A stretch of 11,169 nucleotides of DNA from CBDHDN01 sp965261585 (GTDB lineage Bacteria > Pseudomonadota > Alphaproteobacteria > UBA6615), in the NCBI GenBank assembly GCA_965261585.1, contig CBDHDN010000067.1, positions 1 to 11,169 on the forward strand, written 5' to 3'. Every line of letters starts with the position of its first letter. The stretch's first letter is position 1. Shown here one piece after another: positions 1 through 7,316 of the stretch. The notes beneath the pieces were generated by a model. The model saw only the letters and a list, made by a program, of their open reading frames with translations. It had not been told where the DNA came from and made no database searches. The translations under genes were made by a program, and so were the position numbers.

Positions 1-7
1 AAGCCCT

Positions 8-295
8 CTAAGCCATTTTGCGAACGGAAGCCCTGCGGAAGCCTGCGGACGCCCGGTCGCGGGGCGCTGACTTGAGCTGTACCAACAGCGCGCAGGCCGG
101 GGCCGCGTCGGCGGGCAGGCCCGCCGCCCCCTCCAGATGCATGCGCCCGATCAGATAGCTCGCCATGGGGTGTCCGGCGTCCGCGGCGGCCGAGAGCCAG
201 CGCGCGGCACGCGGCTTGTCGATGGCGACCGTGCCGGCGGCCGCCTCGCCGCCCTGATAGTAGGGCCAGCCCAGGCTGAACTGGGCGGCACGCAA
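8..295 (-). CDS. Sel1-like repeat protein, N-terminally short, probable remnant
   Basis: A 95-residue frame with a TTG as its only plausible start and a TAG stop at 8-10. It shows one and a half Sel1-like (SLR, TPR-related) repeats: an LGxxY..G stretch near residues 8-15, then A-x-x-W-x-x-x-A-A-x-x-G-H-x-x-A at about 30-46, then the start of another repeat (IGRMHLEG, 49-56). SLR proteins normally have several tandem repeats and act as protein-binding scaffolds, often secreted or periplasmic. Here there is no signal peptide and no earlier repeat: an in-frame TAG lies about 27 bases before the TTG, and only 54 bases separate this frame from the stop of the next gene upstream. I read it as a 5'-truncated gene. 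The last 25 residues are not obviously repeat-like. The specific role is unknown. Confidence 0.5.
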   Translation of the reverse strand: MRAAQFSLGWPYYQGGEAAAGTVAIDKPRAARWLSAAADAGHPMASYLIGRMHLEGAAGLPADAAPACALLVQLKSAPRDRASAGFRRASVRKMA

Positions 296-349
296 GCCGG
301 CGACCGGCCTCCATAGTCGCTACGTTGTGGCCGCGTCGCCGCGGCTCGG

Positions 350-844
350 TCAGGCGATCAGGTCGTGCACCTGAACGCTGCTGTCGGTATGGCGCAGCAG
401 CGCCGTGCAGACGCGTTTCTCCTGACGGCTGTCGCCGACGGCGACGCAGACCAGCACCGCGCCCTGTTTGATCGCGTCGATGAGCGAGCCGTGCAGACTG
501 AGGCCGGCCAGGGCCCGCCACAGCTCCGCCGCGGCCATCCCGTCCGACACCAGAAGCGGCGCCGCCAAGCCGCCCTCGACGAAGCGCGACCACCTGGCGA
601 CCGGGCCGGCGCCGTAGGGGTCGGGCCACGCTACGCGGTACCGGCGCCCGGCGCCGCGCGGGCCTGGGTCGCCGTCGACGCGACAGCCGAAGCGCCGTTC
701 CAGCGTCGGCCGATCCGTCATGAGGGTGACGTCCGATGGCGCGACGCCGGCGACCTCCAGTTCGCCGACGGCGCGTTGCAGCGATTCCAGGTCGTGGAAG
801 ACACCGACCGCCACCCGCGCCGTCCGATAGGTGAGGCAGTCCAT
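350..844 (-). CDS. Small protein resembling the YflT/GSP17M stress-protein domain
   Basis: A 164-residue protein starting at ATG 842-844. The residues from there (MDCLTYRTARVAVGVFHDLE) look like a genuine N-terminus, whereas the upstream in-frame ATG at 901 would add a Gly/Arg/Ala-rich stretch. The opening pattern (VAVGVF-x-D, then a helix, then AGV-x-x-x-DVTLMTD) resembles the domain of heat-induced stress protein YflT and general stress protein 17M, which is related to the ferredoxin-like proteins that pair a VGVF strand with an 'AI..L...G' helix. The middle (residues 45-100) is Arg/Gly/Pro-rich and unassigned. The C-terminal part (AVLVCVAVGDSRQEKRVCTALLRHTDSSVQVHDLIA, cited here by its ends only: AVLVCVAVGD and SSVQVHDLIA) looks like a second strand-helix-strand unit. 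No transmembrane segment or catalytic motif is visible. It is a single gene with an IS630 end about 65 bp upstream of its start. The function is not known and the family call is tentative. Confidence 0.5.
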   Translation of the reverse strand: MDCLTYRTARVAVGVFHDLESLQRAVGELEVAGVAPSDVTLMTDRPTLERRFGCRVDGDPGPRGAGRRYRVAWPDPYGAGPVARWSRFVEGGLAAPLLVSDGMAAAELWRALAGLSLHGSLIDAIKQGAVLVCVAVGDSRQEKRVCTALLRHTDSSVQVHDLIA

Positions 845-908
845 CGTTTGCGGCCCCGCTGCTCTGCCCGTGCCCCGGCCTCCGGCTGCCTGCGCCAGCA
901 TCAGACTA

Positions 909-1599
909 GTTCAGTGTTTCCGAGGATCGAATCATATCAGGCGGCCTCGTTTAGTTTGTAGGACCAGGTGTGGACGACGGGATGTCGGTTGATGTCGTCG
1001 ATGGCGGCGATGATGCGGTCCTTGAGTTCCTGCTTGGAGGCGACGCGGATGTGCCGGAGCACCGAGCGAGCGAGCTTGGAGAAGAAGCCCTCGGTGAGGT
1101 TGAGCCAGGAGCCGTGCTTGGGAGTGAAGACGAAACTGAAGCGGCCCTCTCGCTGGTCGGCGAGCCAGCCTCGGGTTTCCTTGGAGATATGCGCGGAGTG
1201 ATTGTCGAGGATCAGCGTGATCGCGGTGCTCGGTGGATAGGCCGCGTCGAGGCGTTTGAGAAACGCGACGAACTCGCGCGAGCGATGGCGATCCTCGACG
1301 CTGGCGTGAACCTTGCCGGTCAGCAGATCGATGCCGGCGAGCAGGCTGATCGTCCCGTGGCGGACATATTCGTGATCACGCCCGAAGCCGGCATGGCGAC
1401 CGGGCGCAGGCGGCAGGTCGGGCGCCGTCGTCCCGATCGCCTGCATGCCCGGCTTCTCGTCGTAGGAGATGATCGCCACCGCCTCGATCGGCGCCTGCGG
1501 GTTCGCCGCGGCGGCTCGCTTGAGCATTTCGACCTCGCGGTAGACACACAACACCTCGGCCATCTTCTGCTCGAACTCGGGGTCGCGGCGCTCCAGGTA
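909..1599 (-). mobile_element. IS630-family element remnant, 5' part lost
   Basis: This stretch holds the 3' end of an IS630-type element: the transposase C-terminal coding part plus about 28 bases beyond its stop. IS630/Tc1-mariner elements insert at TA. A TA lies at 907-908 and is followed by GTTCAGTGTTTCCGAGG, so I place the outer end there, but the opposite terminal repeat is missing and the boundary cannot be verified. The inner boundary at 1599|1600 is sharper, because IS630-like protein sequence stops and the IS256-type terminal repeat starts at that base. No IS630 sequence was recognised on the far side of the IS256 element. Confidence 0.6.
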
Positions 1600-1671
1600 G
1601 AGGTATAGCTGAATCTTGTGTACGGCGTTGGAAAGAGGGCGGCGTATCCTGGTGATTGTTGCAGTCACCAC
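937..1671 (-). pseudogene. IS630-family transposase, N-terminus removed by an IS256-type element
   Basis: The frame is open for 244 residues from a GTG at 1669-1671, but only residues 25-244 (937-1599) belong to the IS630 gene. Residues 1-24 are translated from the terminal part of the inserted IS256-type element. The family signature is clear: YLERRDPEFEQKMAEVLCVY right at the junction, then the three catalytic acids of the Tc1/IS630 DDE domain, D71 (ISYDEKPG), D156 (LILDNHSAH) and E194 (WLNLTEGFFSKLAR). Full-length relatives are about 340-360 residues and carry an N-terminal helix-turn-helix DNA-binding region, which is absent here. The protein keeps a complete-looking catalytic core but has lost target binding and its own promoter. 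It should be inactive, unless transcribed from the IS256 end and able to act with another copy. Confidence 0.88.
1600..1633. repeat. Left terminal inverted repeat of the IS256-family element
   Basis: It starts GAGGTATAGCTG and contains TTGTGTA at 1616-1622. It is imperfectly inverted relative to 2953-2986. Confidence 0.65.
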
Positions 1672-1698
1672 TTGACCTAAGCCAAGGAAGGATACGCC
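1641..1698 (+). promoter_or_regulatory. Leader hairpin covering the transposase ribosome-binding site
   Basis: GGCGTATCCT (1641-1650) is a perfect 10-base inverted partner of AGGATACGCC (1689-1698). The second arm overlaps the Shine-Dalgarno stretch AAGGAAGGA (1684-1692) and ends one base before the ATG at 1699. A second hairpin is nested inside: GGTGATTG (1651-1658) with CAGTCACC (1662-1669), eight pairs including one T-G wobble and a TTG loop. In an RNA that starts upstream of 1641 both stems could form and hide the ribosome site. An RNA started between the two arms would not contain the left arm. The pairing is seen directly; the regulatory role is inferred. Confidence 0.5.
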
Positions 1699-2955
1699 AT
1701 GGAAGAGAATACCGTTGTTGCCTTTCGGAACCCATCGAATTTTCAGGATGACCCGTTGACGGAAGTCCTACGAGCTGGGGCGCGTGAGTTGCTGGCTCAA
1801 GCCGTGGAAGCTGAAGTTGCCGAGTTTCTGGAAGGTCATGCGACGCTGGTTGATGACCGGGGCCGTCGCCGGATTGTACGCAATGGCCACTTGCCGGAAC
1901 GGCTGATACAGACCGGGATCGGCCCGGTGGACGTGCGTCAGCCGCGTGTCCGGGATCGGAGAGCCGGCGAGGGTGCCGGCGCCATCCGGTTCACGTCGGC
2001 GATCCTGCCGCGCTATCTGCGCCGCACCAAGAGCCTGGAGGATTTGCTGCCGTGGCTATACTTGAGGGGCATCTCCAGCGGCGATTTCTCGGAAGTGTTG
2101 GCGGCGTTGCTGGGGGCACAGGCCCCGGGTCTGTCGGCCTCCACGATCGGGCGACTGAAGGAAGTTTGGCAAGACGAGATGGAGCGCTGGCAACGGCGTG
2201 ATTTATCGGCCAAGCGCTACGTCTACTTCTGGGTCGACGGCATCTATTTTGGCGCCCGCCTGGAAGAGGAGAAGCAATGCATCCTGGTTATCATCGGCGC
2301 CACGGATCACGGAACCAAGGAGTTGATCGCCATCACCGACGGCTACCGCGAGAGCGAACAATCCTGGCGCGAGGTGCTGCTCGATCTCAAGCGGCGTGGT
2401 CTCGGCATCGGCCCGGAACTGGTGACCGGCGATGGCGCGCTCGGCTTCTGGAAGGCGCTCCGCCAAGTCTACGGGGCCGCCCGCGAGCAGCGCTGCTGGG
2501 TGCATAAGACGGGCAATATCTTGAACAAGCTACCCAAGGGTCGGCAGAACAAGGCCAAGGGTCACTTGCAGGATATCTGGATGGCCGAAACCAGGAAGGA
2601 CGCGGAGACCGCCTTCGACTTCTTCCTGGAAGCCTACGGACCGAAGTACGAAAAGGCCACGGCCTGCCTGGCCAAGGACCGGGACGCCTTGCTGAGCTTC
2701 TACGACTTCCCCGCCGAGCATTGGAAGCATGTGCGGACGACGAACCCCATCGAGAGCACCTTCGCCACGGTTCGCCTTCGCACCTATCGGACCAAGGGTT
2801 GCCTGTCACGCAAGACGGCGATGGCCATGGTCTTCAAGCTTTGCCAGGGGGCCAGCAAGAAATGGCGGAGGCTCAATGGATCAGATCAGTTCGCCGAGAT
2901 CATTCGAGGCGTCAAATTCGTGAATGGAGAACGCCAGGATCGCGCCGCCGCATGA
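1699..2955 (+). CDS. IS256-family (Mutator-type) transposase, intact
   Basis: A 418-residue DDE transposase that catalyses movement of its own element. The start is ATG 1699, preceded by AAGGAAGGA with about 6 bases of spacing. The N-terminal part (1-165) is the DNA-binding region of the family (VRNGHLPERLIQTGIGPVDV and LPWLYLRGISSGDF). The catalytic acids are visible at D180 (YFWVDGIYFG), D245 (LVTGDGALGFW) and E352 (TTNPIESTFATVR), with the conserved C-x2-H at 266-269 (CWVH) between the second D and the E. The C-terminus (RTYRTKGCLSRKTAMAMVFK) is typical. The length matches the family norm of about 400 residues. No frameshift or internal stop occurs, so the enzyme should be functional. It is the only intact mobile gene in the window. 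Its expression may be held down by the leader hairpin just upstream. Confidence 0.96.
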   Translation: MEENTVVAFRNPSNFQDDPLTEVLRAGARELLAQAVEAEVAEFLEGHATLVDDRGRRRIVRNGHLPERLIQTGIGPVDVRQPRVRDRRAGEGAGAIRFTSAILPRYLRRTKSLEDLLPWLYLRGISSGDFSEVLAALLGAQAPGLSASTIGRLKEVWQDEMERWQRRDLSAKRYVYFWVDGIYFGARLEEEKQCILVIIGATDHGTKELIAITDGYRESEQSWREVLLDLKRRGLGIGPELVTGDGALGFWKALRQVYGAAREQRCWVHKTGNILNKLPKGRQNKAKGHLQDIWMAETRKDAETAFDFFLEAYGPKYEKATACLAKDRDALLSFYDFPAEHWKHVRTTNPIESTFATVRLRTYRTKGCLSRKTAMAMVFKLCQGASKKWRRLNGSDQFAEIIRGVKFVNGERQDRAAA

Positions 2956-2986
2956 CAAACCCATACACAACTTTTGACAATAGCTC
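2953..2986. repeat. Right terminal inverted repeat of the IS256-family element
   Basis: It ends ...GACAATAGCTC at 2986. TACACAA at 2964-2970 mirrors TTGTGTA in the left end at the same distance from the tip. It begins at the transposase stop codon. Confidence 0.65.
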
Positions 2987-3411
2987 GCCGGCAGGCCGGA
3001 ATGGCGGAACACGATGTTGTAGGAGAGAAACGTGAAGCGGTGCCGCGCGCCGCCGCCGGGGTTGTCCGGGAAGGCGATGACATCGTGGGCGATGCGGCCG
3101 AGCACGACCGGCGTCGTCTGGCCCGGGCGCGGCACATGGACGAACGTGGCGTGCGGGTCGTCCTTGTGGGCGTTCAGCACGGCCGGCGTCACGGCATGGC
3201 TGATGGCCCGCCCGTCACCGCCGGTAAGACGGCCCTGGGCGATGTAGTCATCGTAGAAGCTGACCGGTCCGACGTGGCCGGGCGGCTGGAAGACGCGCGG
3301 ACGATGGCGGGCAAGCAGCGCCTGGTCGGCAGCCGAAGGCAGCGTGGCCGGACGCGGATAGGTGGCGAAATGCTCCGCAAAGCCCGGGAATTGAGATAAT
3401 GTCGCGGCCAT
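2987..3411 (-). pseudogene. Unidentified gene, 3' end removed by the IS256-family element
   Basis: About 141 native codons remain, from ATG 3409-3411 (preceded by GGAGG; a GTG at 3426 is an alternative) to the IS boundary. The frame then continues into the IS end and stops at 2881, adding roughly 35 foreign residues. I do not recognise the family. Visible landmarks are an N-terminal stretch FPGFAEHFATYPRP, then PPGHVGPVSFYDDYIAQGR, DPHATFVHVPRPGQTTPVVL, DVIAFPDNPGGG, and RHRFTFLSYNIVFRHSGLPA at the cut. No signal peptide or membrane segment is evident. It is the last gene after grxD, about 60 bp from the grxD stop, in the same direction, so it was probably co-transcribed with grxD. The composition matches its neighbours, so I read it as a resident gene broken by the insertion, not imported cargo. 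Any activity that needed the missing C-terminus is presumably lost. Confidence 0.6.
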
Positions 3412-3472
3412 CGCCTCCGCCCCCACCCCCGGGGCCGCGGCAGCGCCCGGCCGGCGCGAGCGGTTGCCGGCG

Positions 3473-3814
3473 TCAGCCGGCCGTCGTCGTATCGACGCCG
3501 TGGTTGGTCATCACCTCTTTCAGCTCACCGGTCTCGAACATCTCGCGCACGATGTCGCAGCCGCCGACGAACTCGCCCTTGACGTAGAGCTGGGGGATCG
3601 TCGGCCAGTTGGTGAACTGCTTGATGCCCTCGCGCACCTCCGGGTCCGTCAGCACGTCGACCGAGCGGAACTTCACGCCGAGCACGTTGAGCATCTGGAT
3701 GACGGCAGCGGAGAAGCCGCACTGCGGGAATACCGGGGTCCCCTTCATGAAAAGCACGACGTCGTTCGTCTCGACCTCGTCCCTGATGCGCGCGGAAACC
3801 GGATTGCTGGTCAT
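3473..3814 (-). CDS. grxD: Monothiol glutaredoxin, Grx4/GrxD type (CGFS)
   Basis: A 113-residue CGFS-type monothiol glutaredoxin of the thioredoxin fold. The active site is P30-Q-C-G-F-S, with Cys32 as the single active cysteine that, in the family, ligates a bridging [2Fe-2S] cluster together with glutathione. Other conserved landmarks are KGTP (24-27), W70-PTIPQLYVKGEFVGGCD (70-87, with the cis-Pro TIPQ and the glutathione-binding GGCD) and the N-terminal helix before it. Such proteins carry and deliver iron-sulfur clusters in the cytosol and are not general disulfide reductases. It lies 43 bp downstream of the bolA-family gene, which encodes its usual partner: BolA and Grx4 proteins form a [2Fe-2S]-bridged heterodimer. 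The start is ATG 3814, with AGAGG about 10 bases upstream. Confidence 0.95.
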   Translation of the reverse strand: MTSNPVSARIRDEVETNDVVLFMKGTPVFPQCGFSAAVIQMLNVLGVKFRSVDVLTDPEVREGIKQFTNWPTIPQLYVKGEFVGGCDIVREMFETGELKEVMTNHGVDTTTAG

Positions 3815-3857
3815 GTCTGGTTTGCCTCTGTTGTCGGGGTTGGGCTGCGCCGCCGGG

Positions 3858-4097
3858 TCAGCCCTCGGGCGGTGCGCTAGTCTGCAAGGCCAGTGCGTGA
3901 AGCTCGCCTCCCATGCGGCCCTGCAGTGCCTCGTAGACCATCTGGTGCTGCTGCACCCGCGACTTGCCCTTGAAGGCCGCGGACGTGACGTGGGCCAAGT
4001 AGTGGTCGCCGTCGCCGCGCAGATCCTCGATCTTGATCACGGCGTCGGGCAGGCGCGTCTTGATCATGTCCTCAATTTCATTGGCCGCCATGGGCAT
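3858..4097 (-). CDS. bolA: BolA-family protein
   Basis: A 79-residue BolA/IbaG-like protein. The fold signature is clear: an N-terminal helix (IEDMIKTRL), the strand and loop (VIKIEDLRGDGDHYLAHVTS), the F42-x-GKSRVQQHQ motif (42-52) and the C-terminal GELHALALQT (64-73) with the invariant His67. In the family this His helps ligate a [2Fe-2S] cluster shared with a CGFS glutaredoxin, and exactly such a glutaredoxin is encoded next in line. Length is typical for the short, IbaG-like members. The start is ATG 4097 because GGGAG lies 8 bases before it; an in-frame ATG at 4091 has worse spacing. It lies 42 bp behind the purL stop and is probably read from the purine operon. The exact subgroup (BolA1 versus IbaG) is not settled, so the symbol denotes the family. 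Confidence 0.92.
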   Translation of the reverse strand: MPMAANEIEDMIKTRLPDAVIKIEDLRGDGDHYLAHVTSAAFKGKSRVQQHQMVYEALQGRMGGELHALALQTSAPPEG

Positions 4098-4139
4098 TCG
4101 CTGATCTCCCGAATCCTGTCCTGATTGCCGCCAGGGCCC

Positions 4140-6347
4140 TCATGGTGCCGTCATCAGCGATGGAAGCCAAGCGTCGTGGGCCTCAGCCAGTGACACCACG
4201 GATATAGGTTTGGCCCCCGTGACTGTCAACGCGCCGCCGCCGGTGCGGCCAAGGATGGCCGCGGGCACGCCGGCCACGGCGGCTGCGGCCAGGACCTCGT
4301 CCGGTGAGGCGGTCGTCAGCAGGTAGCGTGCCTGATCCTCGCCGAACCACCAGCCCGCCCGGGACCAGCCGGCCGGTGGTTCGGCGTCGGCCGGGTGCGC
4401 GATTGTCGCGCCGAGGCCGCCGGCGAGCGCCATCTCGGCCAGCGCGACCGCCAGGCCGCCGTCGCTGAGGTCATGGCAGGCGCTGACGATGCCCGTGGCG
4501 ATCAGCCCGCGCACGCAGTCGCCGTTGCGGCGCTCGGCGGCCAGATCGACCGGTGGCGGGGCGCCGTCCTCGCGGCCGTGGATCTCGCGCAGGTAGAGGG
4601 ATGAGCCGAGCCAGCCCGTCGTCTCGCCGATCAGGACGATCGCCTCGTTGGCCCGCTTGAAGGCCGCGGTGACGTGGCCGGCGGCATCGTCGACGACGCC
4701 GACGGCGCCGATCACCGGGGTCGGCAGGATCGCCCGGCCATTGGTTTCGTTGTAGAGCGAGACGTTGCCCGAGACGACCGGAAAGTCGAGGGCCCGGCAG
4801 GCCGCCGCCATGCCGGCGACGGCGCCGACCAGCTGGCCCATGATCTCGGGCCGCTCGGGATTGCCGAAATTGAGGTTGTTGGTAACCGCCAGCGGCCGCG
4901 CGCCGACCGCGGTCAGGTTGCGCCAGGCCTCGGCGACCGCCTGTTTGCCGCCCTCGACGGGGTCAGCGGCGACGTAGCGTGGCGTGCAGTCGGTCGTGAC
5001 CGCCAGGGCCCGCGCAGTGCCGTGGATGCGCACGACCGCGGCATCGCCGCCCGGCCCGGCCAGCGTGTCCGCCATCACCGTGTGGTCGTACTGCTCCCAG
5101 ATCCAGCGCCGCGAGGCCACATCGGGCGCACCCACCATGCGCGTGAGCGTGGCGCCGAGGTCGTCCAGCGGTGGTGCATCCGCCGCCGCCAGCCGCGGCC
5201 GCGCCGGTGTCGGCACCCAGGGGCGGTCGTACTCGGGCGCCGCCTCGACCAGCGGCGCCAGCGGGATGTCGGCGGCAACGGCGCCGCCGGCGCGCAGCAC
5301 CAGGCGGCCGCTGTCGTTCGTCGCGCCGATCAGCGCGACGTCGAGCGCCCACTTCTCGAAAATCGCCATGGCCTGGGCCTCGCAGCCCTGGCGCAGCACG
5401 ATCAGCATGCGCTCCTGGCTCTCGGACAGCATGATCTCGTAGGGGGTCATGGCCGCCTCGCGCAGCGGCACCATGTCCAGCTCCAGGGTGATGCCGACGC
5501 TGCCCTTGCTGGCCATCTCGACCGACGAGCTGGTCAGCCCGGCCGCGCCCATGTCCTGGATGGCGACGATGGCGTCGGTCGCCATCAGTTCCAGACAGGC
5601 CTCGAGCAGCAGCTTTTCGGTGAACGGGTCGCCGACCTGCACGGTCGGCCGCTTGGCATCGGCGTCGTCGCCGAACTCGGCCGAGGCCATGGTCGCGCCA
5701 TGAATGCCGTCGCGGCCGGTCTTGGCGCCGACATAGAGGACCGGTAAATCGACGCCCGTGGCGGCCGAATAGAAGATGCGGTCGGCCGGCGCGATGCCGA
5801 CCGTCATGGCGTTGACCAGCGGGTTGCCCCGGTATGCCGGGTGAAAGTTCGTCTCGCCGGCCACCGTTGGCACGCCGATGCAGTTGCCGTAGCCGCCGAT
5901 GCCGGCGACGACCCCGGCCACGAGGTGGCGGGTGTGCGCATCGTCGGGGCTGCCGAAGCGCAGCGCGTTCAGGTTGGCGACGGGCCGGGCGCCCATCGTG
6001 AAGACGTCGCGCAGGATGCCGCCGACGCCCGTCGCCGCGCCCTGATAGGGCTCGATGAAGCTGGGGTGGTTGTGGCTCTCGATCTTGAAGACCGCGGCCA
6101 GGCCGTCGCCGATATCGACGACGCCGGCGTTCTCGCCGGGCCCGCAGATCACCTGCGGGCCGGTGGTCGGCAGCGTCTTCAGCCACTTGCGCGAGGATTT
6201 GTAGGAGCAGTGCTCCGACCACATGACGGAAAAGATGCCGAGCTCGGTGTGGTTGGGCGCGCGGCCGAGCCCCTCGACGGCGCGGTCGTACTCGGCCGGC
6301 GTCAGCCCCATCAGGTCGTTGGGACGGGGCGCGGCAGCAGCGCTCAT
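4140..6347 (-). CDS. purL: Phosphoribosylformylglycinamidine synthase, large subunit PurL
   Basis: A 735-residue 'small-type' PurL, the ATP-dependent synthetase subunit that converts FGAR to FGAM with ammonia supplied by PurQ (step 4 of de novo purine synthesis, cytosol). Length and motifs match: SEHCSYKSS (44-52, with the active-site His46), GPGENAGVVDIGDG, KIESHNHPS (88-96), GAATGVGGILRD (103-114), GAKTGRDGIHGATMAS (207-222), IQDMGAAGLTSSSVEMASKG (263-282) and LSESQERM. The second half repeats the AIRS-like fold, with DPVEGGKQAVAEAWRNL, NNLNFGNPE, SGNVSLYNE and CHDLSDGGLAVALAEMA. The subunit acts with PurS and PurQ, both encoded upstream. The start is ATG 6345-6347 (MSAAAAPRPNDL), 31 bp after the purQ stop, with only a weak G-rich ribosome site. 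No defect was seen. Confidence 0.98.
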   Translation of the reverse strand: MSAAAAPRPNDLMGLTPAEYDRAVEGLGRAPNHTELGIFSVMWSEHCSYKSSRKWLKTLPTTGPQVICGPGENAGVVDIGDGLAAVFKIESHNHPSFIEPYQGAATGVGGILRDVFTMGARPVANLNALRFGSPDDAHTRHLVAGVVAGIGGYGNCIGVPTVAGETNFHPAYRGNPLVNAMTVGIAPADRIFYSAATGVDLPVLYVGAKTGRDGIHGATMASAEFGDDADAKRPTVQVGDPFTEKLLLEACLELMATDAIVAIQDMGAAGLTSSSVEMASKGSVGITLELDMVPLREAAMTPYEIMLSESQERMLIVLRQGCEAQAMAIFEKWALDVALIGATNDSGRLVLRAGGAVAADIPLAPLVEAAPEYDRPWVPTPARPRLAAADAPPLDDLGATLTRMVGAPDVASRRWIWEQYDHTVMADTLAGPGGDAAVVRIHGTARALAVTTDCTPRYVAADPVEGGKQAVAEAWRNLTAVGARPLAVTNNLNFGNPERPEIMGQLVGAVAGMAAACRALDFPVVSGNVSLYNETNGRAILPTPVIGAVGVVDDAAGHVTAAFKRANEAIVLIGETTGWLGSSLYLREIHGREDGAPPPVDLAAERRNGDCVRGLIATGIVSACHDLSDGGLAVALAEMALAGGLGATIAHPADAEPPAGWSRAGWWFGEDQARYLLTTASPDEVLAAAAVAGVPAAILGRTGGGALTVTGAKPISVVSLAEAHDAWLPSLMTAP

Positions 6348-6378
6348 CAGGCGGCCCCCATTTCAGGCGGCGCCCATT

Positions 6379-6394
<16 letters not shown>
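6347..6394 (-). repeat. Three near-identical 16-bp units between purQ and purL
   Basis: Read on the minus strand, the units are GCTGCCTGAAATGGGC, GCCGCCTGAAATGGGG and GCCGCCTGATG. The first holds the purQ stop and the last ends in the purL start. The period is exactly 16 bases: 6357-6368 and 6373-6384 are identical, and 6347-6355 matches 6363-6371. The third unit contains TGATG, the usual stop-start overlap form, but purQ is not in that frame there. A tandem slippage duplication is the simplest origin. Confidence 0.75.
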
Positions 6395-7059
<665 letters not shown>

Positions 7060-7087
7060 GGACGGCACGACTCCAAAGTGCGCGGCC

Positions 7088-7120
7088 GGGCGAGACTAGC
7101 AAGGCGCGGCCCGATGGCAA
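7088..7120 (-). promoter_or_regulatory. Candidate promoter for purQ-purL-bolA-grxD
   Basis: On the minus strand TTGCCA (7115-7120) is followed after 16 bases by TAGTCT (7093-7098), which is continued as TAGTCTCGCCC (7088-7098). The 11-base string TAGTCTCGCCC occurs again 21 bp before the NRDE-gene start in the same orientation (10214-10224). The -35 match is good and the -10 match is only moderate. The transcript start would fall about 20-30 bases before the GTG start. This is a candidate only. Confidence 0.35.
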
Positions 7121-7148
7121 ACCCGCTGGGCGCGGAGCGTCGTCATTG

Positions 7149-7281
7149 TTGAACCACAGAGACACAGAGGTGGCGTCGTTTCAGGGCGCCAAGACCCTGG
7201 TTCTCATGTTTGTTTGTCTTTGGGCCTGACGATGGGCGGGAATTCTTCAAACTGATGCTTCTCTGTGTCTCTGTGGTTCAA
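7149..7281. mobile_element. MITE-like palindromic element with perfect 21-bp terminal inverted repeats
   Basis: The left arm 7149-7169 (starting TTGAACCACAGAGAC) is exactly inverted at 7261-7281 (ending GTCTCTGTGGTTCAA). The 91 bases between the arms have no coding frame, are less GC-rich than the surroundings, and contain a small AGGG/CCCT stem near 7182-7197. A non-coding 133-bp unit with perfect terminal repeats fits a non-autonomous miniature element. From memory, arms of the 'CCACAGAGACACAGAG' kind recur in the intergenic DNA of many unrelated bacteria, but I cannot search here. No clear target duplication is seen. The element lies between the divergent purQ and methyltransferase genes, ending 35 bp before the latter's start. 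Transcribed either way, it would form a 21-bp stem. Confidence 0.75.
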
Positions 7282-7316
7282 ACTTTGGGCGCCGGCCTCA
7301 CAACTGTGAGGGTGAT

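Larger units (their letters stand above)
1600..2986 (+). mobile_element. IS256-family insertion sequence, apparently complete
   Basis: The element is about 1387 bp and bounded by imperfect inverted repeats. The left end begins GAGGTATAGCTGAATCTTG at 1600. The right end, read on the other strand from 2986, begins GAGCTATTGTCAAAAGTTG. Both contain TTGTGTA starting 16 bases in (1616-1622 and, reversed, 2964-2970), and about 22 of the first 34 positions agree. The left boundary is independently fixed, because IS630 coding sequence stops at 1599. The size and single transposase fit IS256 (Mutator-like) elements. No 8-9 bp target duplication is present: the left flank ends CTCCAGGTA and the right flank begins GCCGGCAGG. 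The element therefore lies at a rearranged junction rather than a simple insertion. Confidence 0.82.

Noticed and set aside
365..961. 198-codon plus-strand frame opposite the YflT-like gene
   Set aside because: It is Arg/Ala-rich without family features; the minus-strand frame has the better start and a recognisable fold pattern.
909..2986. Composite transposon formed by the two IS elements
   Set aside because: The elements belong to different families, abut directly, and enclose no cargo gene, so they cannot act as paired ends.
4674..6222. Long open frames on both strands across purL (for example 4674-5747 plus and 4963-6222 minus)
   Set aside because: They are Arg/Gly/Ala-rich translations caused by high GC at third positions of purL. 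purL carries all its family motifs in the correct frame, and the others show no recognisable domain.
7149..7281. CRISPR-like repeat or RNA gene in the inverted-repeat element
   Set aside because: There are only two copies, inverted and not direct, and no spacer series or recognisable RNA family fold.
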